Assembly: GCA_001969505.1 (NCBI GenBank)
Contig: LSSK01000647.1
Span: 1-25,349, forward strand
Direction of reading: 5' to 3'
Length of the DNA: 25,349 bases
Source of the DNA: Zancudomyces culisetae
Lineage: Eukaryota; Kickxellomycota; Harpellomycetes; Harpellales; Legeriomycetaceae
Shown here: positions 10,224 to 19,067 of the stretch, piece after piece
Layout: each line of letters opens with the position of its first letter
How positions within the stretch are numbered: position 1 is the first letter of the stretch
Program-made: the position numbers and the translations under genes
Notes under the pieces: generated by a model
Database searches by the model: none
Told to the model about the DNA's origin: nothing
Seen by the model: only the letters and a program-made list of their open reading frames with translations

Positions 10224-11992
10224 TTAAGAAGAAGGAAATGTATTAGGAGGATGTGGAGTGAAGTAGACCAAGGGTGATCGGGTCTTCAGATTTCTTGGAA
10301 ACGGTGCATTTATGTCGATTGGTTTCGTCATAGTGGAAAATTTATAGTTTCGGATTAGTATGGCAAAAAGCATTTTGCATATAGCAACGGCGTAATCTTT
10401 AGCCAAACACATTCTAGGACCAACACCCCAGTTAAGATTTTTGGTTGATACATCACCAAAGCTACAGTTGTCTTTCAAAAACCTTTTGTGATCAAAAAAA
10501 CTTGCATTTTTTCCAAATATCTTTGGGTTTCTGTTGTGAGTAAGGACATTGATGCCTACATATACATCTTTTGGAATGCAAGTTCCACTCGAAGAAATAT
10601 ATTCGGATTTAGTATAGCGTGGAAACATCGTACTTGAAACATTAAGCCTAAGTGACTCGAGTATTACGCTGTCTAAAACCTTCATTTCGCTAAGGTGTTC
10701 GAATTTTAGTTTTGGACCAAATTTCTTGACAATAGAGATTTGTTCTAAGAGTAGCTCATTATAAATGTACGGAATCGAGGCAATAGTTACAAAGACAACG
10801 TTAAAACGCCTAGCCGTCACACCTACGGCAATCCTTAGGATCATAACGAGAATGTACGATATGACCCTTATCCTTCCCAAGTCAAAAAGTCCTGTGTTTT
10901 CTACAATAAACTGGATAATATCGTATGGTTTTCGCCTATCTGGAATGTACAGTCGCCTATGAATCTCCGCCTCTAGATACTTAGGAATGTAATTGTCTCC
11001 GATAATACCGACAAGATACAAAACCTGGTAAAGAGACCTGAAAAAATTTTTCTCTATGGGCAAAGAAGCTATAGTCATTACTGAATTGTACATCGCGCGA
11101 ATTCCTGTAGTTTTAACTCCAAAATATCGTATTTGCACCAACATGCAAATTATTGAGTGGATAAAGCCCCGAGTATTGCGTAGCACTATCCCACCTACAC
11201 GATCTTTACTCCCTGTGTGTTCTAGAGTATGTACTACAAACTGGTTTATATATGAATAACACGAGTTTATACTTTCTGCCAAATCTACATTTGACACATA
11301 GTACGTAAACAAACGTTCGTACTGATTCATTAGTCCTTGGCCGTGCATAAGAATATAGTAGTACGACGGTCCCGCTTGTAAATGCCCGCTTGACACGTTA
11401 AACACCTTATCTGGGCAAAGAAAGTACTCAGAATAGTAGGTGCCCCCTAAAACTACCGAACCATCTCCCTTCTTATCTATATACACTTCTTTCCCTAAAC
11501 TCTCTACGATACTCTCGCTAGTTGAGTTTCTTAATTCCCATTCCACATCGATAGCGCTAATACGTTTTTTTTTGCTGCTGTATGGAATGCATCTTTTTCT
11601 TATATTTTGTTTTACCACTGCTATTAACACTCGGATAATTACAATCACCAAAAAAAGAAGTCTCGTAGTTAATAATATTGGAGCTTTTGTGCCTTCGCCT
11701 GTGCCCCAAACGCTGTAAATTTCTTTTAAGCTAAAACTCCAAAGAATCAGTAGCAATATCAGTAACAGTAGCAGGTACTCTCGCACAAAGAATCTAACAA
11801 TCGACCTAATTTTTTTTTTTTCCAGAGTTTAATGTCTGTTTTTTTTTTGTGGGTATAGGTTTGTAATGACATAGTAAACTCAGAATTCATAATTAATACT
11901 ACTAGAATATAAAAGAACAAACAAAAGTCTTACCTGTACTTTCCCTGAAAAAGGTGTTCGCAAAAATGAGATAGATTCCCAAAGTCTACCAT
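10224..11992 (-). CDS. cytochrome P450 monooxygenase-like protein
   Basis: This is a membrane-anchored haem-thiolate protein. The large exon has no ATG near its N-terminus, so the start must come from an upstream exon. ATG at 11992 opens a 59-nt exon (11992-11934, donor GTAAGA) whose phase fits the acceptor TTAG before 11805; exon 2 is 11805-10224. The product has 546 residues. Two hydrophobic segments lie at about 21-46 and 63-84, anchoring it in the ER. P450 motifs are the helix K ExxR (ESLR, 403-406), the PERF-like FDHKRFL (456-462) and the haem loop WGVGPRMCLA with Cys486 as haem ligand. The helix I region is unusual: where P450s have A/G-G-x-D/E/H-T-T it reads AVGVTA, without the acid-alcohol pair, so oxygen activation may differ, or the enzyme may carry out a rearrangement. 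Substrate unknown. Confidence 0.85.
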
Positions 11993-12153
11993 TCTAGCTT
12001 TTATAGATTCAACAACTCTAGCTGGTCAAGGAAGAATACCTTCTATACGTTTATTCTGCCTCGAATTTCCTTGCTCGTATTCCTGCTATTTTCTTCGCTT
12101 ATTTTTTTCGAGCGTTGGCTGTATTTATGGTTGAATTATCCCTGGGGATTATA
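11993..12153. promoter_or_regulatory. short upstream region of the P450 gene
   Basis: This 161-bp stretch lies between the P450 start and the stop of the next minus-strand gene. On the minus strand it contains CTATAAAAG, a TATA-like sequence ending only about 8 nt before the P450 ATG, probably too close to act as the TATA box for a transcript containing that ATG. Confidence 0.2.
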
Positions 12154-12892
12154 TTATTGCACTTTCAGCGATTTTACTAACTCATAAATGGGATTCGCGT
12201 TTTTTTGAACACACTGTGTTATTGCGTACCTCCTACGAAATAAAGATCGATTAAATACTAAACCAACTTAGATCAATTTGCAGAGCAGTATGCTAGTTGG
12301 TGTTTCCAGGCTTATTATATATTTACTCTAGTTAATAATGTTTTTTTTTAAAGAAATATAGTTCCTAAATATACACCGATAAAGGCCCAGTGCAATAACT
12401 TTGTTTATACCTGGTCTCTTGCTTTTTTCCCTCAAAAAAGTGTTGTTTTTTTTTTTGCCGAGTTCAGGAGTTTTTTTGGATTGTAATTTATTTAGTGATG
12501 ATGATGAATGATGTTCTAAACTCGTAAACTTATCAACCAGTAACAATACATCGGGAAAATTTTTTAATTGGAATCCCCATCTTCCCAAAGACCATCGGGC
12601 GAAACTCTTATCATGAGTGGGTGGTGTGTTGTAAACAACAATTGTAATATTTTTTTCCAAGGACTGTTTTTTTTTTAACCTTATATTTTTTGCATTAGAT
12701 TTTTAGATTTTTTAGTTCAAACAATGGTTTTAAAGCGGAAATGCAAATAATAGAACCAAAAGCACTAGAACTTTGGGTCTTTTATTTTACATATATTAAG
12801 TTTTGAATTGTTCATACGCGCTATACGTTCTAATATTGTTATTTAAACATTGTTAGTGCTTACGGTAAAGTCCGGCCAAGCAAATAAAACAT
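12154..12892 (-). CDS. small basic protein of unknown function, three exons
   Basis: I do not recognise this protein. A three-exon model fits in phase throughout: 12892-12864 (ATG, donor GTAAGC), 12679-12411 (acceptor ATAAG, donor GTATAA) and 12257-12154 (acceptor TTTAG, stop TAA), giving 133 residues. Intron lengths are 184 and 153 nt, within the range seen here. The start MFYLLGRTLPLKKK could be a mitochondrial targeting sequence. It is followed by a compact hydrophobic part (ITIVVYNTPP; FPDVLLLVDKF, 51-61), a tryptophan-rich stretch (FARWSLGRWGF), a serine run, a lysine-rich linker (74-98) and a basic C-terminus (FNRSLFRRRYAITQCVQKN). A small mitochondrial or ribosomal protein would fit this composition, but that is a guess. 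The middle exon is clearly coding-like; the outer exons rest on splice signals and phase only. Confidence 0.5.
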
Positions 12893-13125
12893 TATCTCAG
12901 TAGACAAGATTGTTAAAGCATCTTTTAAAATAATTTATGTATTTGCTTATTTCCAAAGGCATATGATTTAATATTTTAAAAATGTCTATGAAAAATGACA
13001 AAAGAGCAGTTAAAGTATGAAAAAAAGGAATGTAAGTAGAGAAAGTAAAAGGGAAATATCCGACCTTTGTAACAATAAAAATGGACATGAGAGGCAACAC
13101 ATGGAGGAAAAAGAACTATTATTAT

Positions 13126-15270
13126 TTAAATTAGTCTATTTGGAGAACCATCTGGACTATAATGACCACTTGATCTAGTAAACCGCTCATTAGTCAACAC
13201 AACATTAAAGGGAATGCGACTTTCTGATTGTTTAGTAGAGTCACCGGAAAGTTTGAAATCAAAATAATCAATCCCATTAGAGATTAACACTCGCCACAAC
13301 TCGTTATAAACAATTGTTTTACAAAAGGCATTTTCGGAAACCTGGGCAAAACTAAATGGCTTTTTTGCGTTCTTTGACAGTTGTAACAAAGCATAAGAGC
13401 GCGGGTAGATAGTTGCTTTTACAGAGTTGGTGGTTGGGTTATATGACAAAATTATATCTGAAATCAATTTTGTTTGGAAGCATATACCTTCAAGCAAAGA
13501 CAAGGAAACCATAGTTTTGCCATTGTTTTGAGTAACTGGAATAAAATCATAAGACAATGAATCTGTAGACCCTAACACGGTTAACGTTCTGTTTGGCTGA
13601 AAGCTCGCCAACAAATTTGTTTGAACCCAGCCTTCCGTTTCTGAAATAGAAAAATCAGGCTGATATTCCATTGATGAGTCAAGTGCATATGAGGAGTTCC
13701 ATTTAAACTGAGAAACGTTGGCGCCACGAACTACCAACAAACCTTGAGGATTGGGAGAATCCGATGTTGCAAAGTGAGGGGGGTAGTCAACCAATTTGAT
13801 CTCGCAACATGGAAGAGGAGGGCCAACACTTGGGTATTTATGCTGTTGGTAATCTCCGTAGAGACCACAAGCAACAGCACCACAACAAGTGTTGGGTCCG
13901 TCTGTGCTAAAGACCTGACAGCCAAATATTTCTATAATTTTTTTGACAACTTCGCTTTGTCCGTTTCCAACAGTATAAACTAGCCTCAGTTTCCCCCCAA
14001 TTAGGATACGATAGTGCATAAAAAAGCATAAATCCCAAAAGGAAAATCCAGGAATATATCCGTCTTTGATACAGCTTCGAACAAAGTTCATACCTCTTTT
14101 AAACGCAAACAACTCCATTCTGGGAAGCTGTTCGATGAAACTCTCCATCAAACTGGACAAGTCCCTTATGATTGCTTGTGGAAAATAGGCTATGGTCGGT
14201 TTGAGCTCTTCCATTTGTGAAATCAGCTTTTCACCATCATCCGAATCCACCAAGATGAGCCCACAACCTATATACAGTGCCACATTGATCAGGTTGATGG
14301 CTGTAGCATCTGCCATACTCTCCACTATCATAATCCTGTCCTTCTCAGTTACTGCTTTTTCATTTGGAATCATTGTTATATACGAACAGAACACGGATAC
14401 CGCATTGCTATGCGTTATGCTTGTTCCATCGGTTCCGTCTTTGTTGTAAAGGATGTATGATACGTCCTGTGGGTCAACTTCTCTTCCCTTTTCCTTCACA
14501 TTCGCTCCTTTCTCTTCAATCTTTTCAAATAAAAGCGCTCCTCCATCTTGTTTCTTGTCGCCTTTTGAAGTAACTACTATCCTTTTGATGTTCTTAGACC
14601 CCTTTTTAAGCTTTTCTGCCCATTTTTCGTTTGTAATAACTGCACTTGCCCCACTGTTTTTCAACACTTGATTGATTCGTTCGATATTATCCGTTTGTTG
14701 TAATGGTACGAGTATAATGTTTTCCTCAATACTGCCAACATATGATATTACCCATTCAATTCTTGGTTCCAACAGGATTGCAACAACTATTCTTTTATTT
14801 TTTTCATCCTTCTCCTTCTCCTTTTCTGTTTTCCCTCCTTCCAATTCTTTCCGCAAACCCGCTCCAAAGTTCCTTGCTCGTTCCATAAACTTCTCCAGAG
14901 AAATTGAATTGTTTCTGTTATCTTTTCGGAGTCTCTCAATACCTGTTGATTTGATGAAATGCAATTCAGATTTGTCCACGACCTTCCACAATTTCTGGTA
15001 CAGCACGTCTTTTAGAGTAAATATTCTTTCATCCAAACTCAACAGTAGAGGCGACCGCATTCCTGTAAGTCTGGAGCGATACACCATCGTTTCGTTTTCA
15101 TTGCTTCCAGCCATCGATACTTCTGACTGTTCCTTGATCAATAGTCGATGAGCATCTGGTTTTGATTTTTTCGCGTAGAAAAACATAAAATACACAATCA
15201 CACTAATCAATAGTATTAGCGCCTGTGTGTGAAAGACTTTATCGGAATACGTGGCTGGTGTTTGACTCAT
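13126..15270 (-). CDS. long-chain acyl-CoA synthetase-like protein, apparently catalytically dead
   Basis: This 714-residue protein has the layout of ER/lipid-droplet long-chain acyl-CoA synthetases (ANL superfamily): an N-terminal membrane helix (about 13-33), then the AMP-binding fold. Family blocks are still readable: IGGKLRLVYT (424-433), FGCQVF (449-454), YPSVGPPLPCCEIKLVDYP (479-497), GLLVVRGANV (510-519) and EGWVQTN (546-552). The catalytic motifs are not. The P-loop usually reading YTSGTTGxPKG is YNKDGTDGTS (275-284) with no PKG lysine; the YGxTE adenine motif is STDGPNT; the TGD that binds the ribose is TNL; the DRKKx motif and the C-terminal lysine region cannot be found. The lineage is clear, but adenylation is very unlikely. 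A lysine/glutamate-rich insert lies at 145-160. There are no introns, unlike nearly every neighbour, which could mean a retrocopied origin. A scaffold or lipid-binding role is possible. Confidence 0.8.
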   Translation of the reverse strand: MSQTPATYSDKVFHTQALILLISVIVYFMFFYAKKSKPDAHRLLIKEQSEVSMAGSNENETMVYRSRLTGMRSPLLLSLDERIFTLKDVLYQKLWKVVDKSELHFIKSTGIERLRKDNRNNSISLEKFMERARNFGAGLRKELEGGKTEKEKEKDEKNKRIVVAILLEPRIEWVISYVGSIEENIILVPLQQTDNIERINQVLKNSGASAVITNEKWAEKLKKGSKNIKRIVVTSKGDKKQDGGALLFEKIEEKGANVKEKGREVDPQDVSYILYNKDGTDGTSITHSNAVSVFCSYITMIPNEKAVTEKDRIMIVESMADATAINLINVALYIGCGLILVDSDDGEKLISQMEELKPTIAYFPQAIIRDLSSLMESFIEQLPRMELFAFKRGMNFVRSCIKDGYIPGFSFWDLCFFMHYRILIGGKLRLVYTVGNGQSEVVKKIIEIFGCQVFSTDGPNTCCGAVACGLYGDYQQHKYPSVGPPLPCCEIKLVDYPPHFATSDSPNPQGLLVVRGANVSQFKWNSSYALDSSMEYQPDFSISETEGWVQTNLLASFQPNRTLTVLGSTDSLSYDFIPVTQNNGKTMVSLSLLEGICFQTKLISDIILSYNPTTNSVKATIYPRSYALLQLSKNAKKPFSFAQVSENAFCKTIVYNELWRVLISNGIDYFDFKLSGDSTKQSESRIPFNVVLTNERFTRSSGHYSPDGSPNRLI

Positions 15271-15431
15271 TTTGGTTATTTTTACCCTTTGTTTAGTTTT
15301 CCTTTTTTACCCTCCTTTACCTTTAACTAGTCCTTTATTCTTTATTTAAACGCTGGAGTCTACCAAGTGTGGTTGCTAATTTCACTCCAACAGAATCAAT
15401 TCCTAGGGCTCGATTACTGTTCAGAATCAAA

Positions 15432-15519
15432 AGCTAGGATTAAATGGATAAGATCTTTAAAATCTTAGAGTTTGTAAAAAGCGGATTAATATACTTATCC
15501 GTTTTTATGATTCCTAGCT
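15432..15519. repeat. nested inverted repeat, multi-hairpin structure
   Basis: An 8-bp outer stem (AGCTAGGA at 15432-15439, TCCTAGCT at 15512-15519) encloses two hairpins. One is TAAGAT/ATCTTA at 15449-15454 and 15462-15467. The other is TAAAAA-CGGAT pairing with ATCCG-TTTTTA, 15475-15507, with one bulged G and a 10-nt loop. It lies about 160-250 bp upstream of the acyl-CoA synthetase-like start. It could be a structured RNA, a protein-binding cruciform or a remnant of a small mobile element; nothing in it identifies which. Confidence 0.35.
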
Positions 15520-16025
15520 GGGTTTGTTGAAAATTTGTTTATTTTATTTTATTTTTATTACCTGTAACTCTCACAACTTGATGGTTCGATAATTAGCAAG
15601 AATCAAGTAAACATATACACGAATAGTGTTATTATTATAAAAAAAGGAATAAACGTCACACACAAGTATTATATAATTGTCATGTGTTTTTCAGCCCTCT
15701 AAAATCTGCAAACGGTATTAATTGACGGAGAATTACGAATACTTAACTAGTGAATGTTGTGCGATAAAGCACCATAATAACTTCATTTGACTCCATCACT
15801 TTGATTCGCTTTAAAACATTATTCTTTAAACTCTACTAGAACTATTATGACAGATCTAGCAAATAAATGTTCAGCCTCTAAATGCTAAAATGCTTTTGTA
15901 TCTTTTGAGTTTATTGCCTGTGTGTATTCTAAATGAACATTAGATGTACATAAAAATACAGTTGAAAATATATTAAATGTTAACATAATTTCTTTTTTTA
16001 AAAAAATAAAGGGAGAGTATGGTAG

Positions 16026-16050
16026 GGTGTGGTGTGGTGTGGTGTGGTGT
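16026..16050 (+). repeat. GGTGT tandem repeat, five units
   Basis: Five perfect GGTGT units are followed by more degenerate TGTGG/TGATG sequence to about 16100. On the minus strand it reads ACACC repeats, resembling irregular C1-3A yeast-type telomeric DNA. It is internal here, downstream of the CAF-1 stop codon. Confidence 0.7.
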
Positions 16051-16174
16051 AATGTGGCAGAGTAGAATGATATGTGATATGTGATGGAATGGTATGAGGG
16101 GTGGAGCAAGAAACTGCAAATAAAGCCATATTAAACCATCAAATCACATCCTCTTACCATTGCCATTATCAGGA

Positions 16175-19067
16175 TCAGGACTTGGAAAAATAACTATACA
16201 GGGAGCTCTTTGTGTTCTTGTTTTCACCACCATTGTCCTTTTTCACGCAAATAGGGATGATTGGAACTGTATTTCGTGGCCCCGAATCGTCCAATAAAGC
16301 GCTGGATTTTCTTTTTTTGTTGCTATCATTTTCTCCAATACTACTGTTTTGTTTGGCGGAAGCTTGATTATAGATCTTTGAATTATGCCACCTCGGCTTA
16401 TTGCTAGCATTCTTTTTGAATTTCTGGTAATTGGATTGGATATACGCCTGAATCTGTATTTTTGATGCCATTGGATACGCCTGTTTAATTTTTTCTACTA
16501 GAATTTTTAAACTCAAGTCACTCCCGCTAACAATCGCAGAAATCCTCCTTTTGGCATTTTTATTGAACTCGAATTTTGGCGGTGGCTCTTTCTTCACAGG
16601 AACAGGGTTAGTGGTATTTACAGGAACATCAGGAACTTTTTGTGGTGCAGCTGGTCTGAATTTTGGAAATTGAACAACAGCAAAATCATTAAGAAAGTCG
16701 TTAGAATTGTCAAATACGGGCCCAATGACTGTTGTGGTTAGGTGAACAAGCTTCTTTCTGGTTACAGGTACTGTTTTGGGATGCTTCCTTCTTGGCTTAA
16801 TCACATACTTGTCGCTACCGTCATTGCGGAAGGTTTTGGCTTGTTTGAGATCGCGTATAAGTTTTTCGTCAATTGTTTCTTCATTTTGGTCAATATCCAT
16901 ATCGAAATCACTACCGTAACCGCTTTCAACATCACTCAACTCTTCTGGAACTATAGGTTTGTTGATATCAAAATCAGAGTCGTCTTCGTCAGAGTCGCTC
17001 GTGTTGTTTTCAGCCTCCCTTACAACTACATTCTCATCGACTAACCATCCATCCATCTCCTCAGTCTCACTGTTGTCATTATCCCCCCCTTCTTCTTCCT
17101 CCTCCTCCTCCTCTTCGCTACCTTCTTCACTGACCAAGTCTTCGCCTTCAGCATCCTCCAGAGCCGCGTTCATTTCCCACTCAACCGAACTATCAACATC
17201 ATAATCTACCTCGCCGCTTGTCTCTTTTACAAACGGTCTTCGCCCATTAACAACTTTAGCGCTTTTGTCCCATGGACCCATATAGAAGGGCCGGGCCGAA
17301 CCAGTGTCTCCCAATATTTTGATATTCCCAATAGCTACGGGTCCCAGTTCCTGGCCCAGTTCCATCTCGTCGACCCTTTGCCTATAGTTTTCCTGCAGGG
17401 TTTGGCGGATTCTTTGCCTTGCAAGTCGTCCAATTTGTTTGAGCTCATATATTATTTGCTCGTTGGTCAGCTCAGTCGGCTGGTTCAACTCCAAATCCAT
17501 TCTATTTACTATTTGTTTCTTTTTTTCTTCCGATAAAAACTTAGAACCATTTCCCATAACAACATTCGGTTTGATAAAAAAGTCTCTAAACCGCTCCACT
17601 GGTTTTCCAAGTGTTACTCCACCCCCTCTATTGCCTTTTAGTGCTCGGCTACCAAAAAACACGTTCAAAAGTGTCTGCCGCTTCCCTTGACCAGTTGAAT
17701 CGTGCTCAATGCTCTGTTCAATACTCTGCTCAATAGCATCATCCATCCTCTCTTCTGTTTTTTCTAGCTCGCTTGATTTTTCCTCCTGAATCTCCAACGT
17801 TTCTCCATCCACACGCTGTTGCTTTACCTCACTTCTTCCTACTAACAATCTACAATCCTCCTTAGCCTAAAATCAAGATATTAAATGTATGTATATATTA
17901 TTACGTGTAATTCGTCCGATTTACCTTGTCAATTATATCAAGTAAGATTCTTAGAGTACGGAAGAGTAATAGCATTTTATTTACCTGATTCCTTTTCTTT
18001 CTTCGCTCTAATAGATCGTGTTGTATATCCTTGGAAAACACTTCCAGGTTCTTTACCTCCCATCTCCAAATGTCTGGGTTCTATAATTCAATGTATCGGT
18101 AAATATTGTCAAATACTCCTTACATGGTACTTTAATACTAAAATCTATAATGTATATTCGCCAAGTAGCCATACCACAAATTCATGAGGTACTGTTCCAT
18201 CAGCTTCTGAATCCAAATTATCCTCGATGCCATAGTTTATTCGCTCGGCAACTTTCAGTATATTTTCTTTAATATTATCCATCTCAACTTTTACTATTTC
18301 GCGATCAGGGATTACAATAAATGTTTGATTAAACAAAATCAGTCAAAGGTGGCTATTCAACATCACGGCTTCCAGTAAATAGTGCTTTTGTTTTTGTGCT
18401 TTTTAAAATCAAAACATACCTTCACTCAGTTTCCCCTCCTCGTTGTAAAACAATCCTCTTGGAAATAAATGCTTAGTGATTTTTGCACACAACTCGTCTA
18501 AAGTTAGCCTCGAATCCTGAACCAAGTTACATACTAGTGCCATATCACAATCTCTCAGGCTTATCCCTTGTTTTTCTTTCTCATCTCCAGTATTCGCCAC
18601 ACATTCGTCATTCTGCTTTAGCTTTGTCTTTACAAAAGTGTGAAACTTATATAAGCCTAGTTGTATTGCGAATTACAAATTAATATGTTGTTTTACTCAT
18701 ATGACGACATCAATGATTCGTTGTTACCTGATATGGTACATGGGTGCGAGTATAACTCTAAGCTTTTCTCGACAAATATTATCCTTTTTCCTTTCACTGA
18801 AATTGCCTTGTATTTTTGTCCCTCGCTTTTCGATGTGCTTGTATTTTGTGTTTTTGCATCAATATCTGTAAAATTTACCTCTGGTTTAGAGTTTTCATCT
18901 ATTACTATAAATCATCAAGAATTGACGTTTTTAGAGCTAGTCGAACTATATATATCTAATTTCTGAGTAAAGCTCTAAATTAAATATATAATAATGGCAA
19001 TTCTGAAATAATTAATGAAAGCAAGTATACCTGTAGCCATCTCGACCTGATCCATTTGCGCTGCCAT
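16175..19067 (-). CDS. CAC1: chromatin assembly factor 1 large subunit (CAF-1 p150/Cac1)
   Basis: The large subunit of CAF-1 deposits histones H3-H4 on newly replicated DNA in the nucleus and is recruited by PCNA. Six exons fit in phase: 19067-19031, 18904-18728, 18656-18420, 18293-18175, 18080-17985 and 17866-16175, giving 785 residues. A perfect PIP box QTLLNVFF lies at 286-293. The Cac1 dimerisation block follows: ARPFYMGPWDKSAKV, NGRRPF and DYDVDSSVEWE (about 413-453), then a long acidic run with nine consecutive glutamates and GWLVDE (about 459-499), which binds histones. The lysine-rich C-terminus contains a likely winged-helix DNA-binding domain (about 671-720). The last residues, SSLYSYFSKS, resemble a second degenerate PIP motif. 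The KER region is short: ERRKKRNQ (215-222) and an E/K-rich stretch to about 265. The first five exons rest on phase and splice signals and contain no known domain. Confidence 0.88.

Larger units (their letters stand above)
15271..16174. other. intergenic region with hairpins and GGTGT repeat
   Basis: This 904-bp stretch holds the 5' side of the acyl-CoA synthetase-like gene and the 3' end of the CAF-1 gene. It contains a nested inverted repeat (15432-15519) and a GGTGT tandem repeat (16026-16050), listed separately. The minus-strand frame at 15885-16109 is only the translation of that repeat and T-rich flank. No gene is supported. Confidence 0.45.

Noticed and set aside
12897-13100. Hydrophobic 67-codon minus-strand ORF
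   Set aside because: T-rich sequence directly after the ACSL-like stop; starts with GTG, and composition alone explains the hydrophobicity. More likely 3' untranslated sequence.
14672-15151. 159-codon plus-strand ORF, serine and phenylalanine rich
   Set aside because: Antisense to the charged N-terminal half of the ACSL-like protein; a complement artefact.
10224-15270. P450 plus ACSL-like genes as a secondary-metabolite cluster
   Set aside because: No core synthase, transporter or regulator nearby, and the flanking genes are housekeeping genes.
18661-18966. 101-codon plus-strand ORF
   Set aside because: Antisense to CAF-1 exon 2, whose minus-strand frame fits the splice phases.
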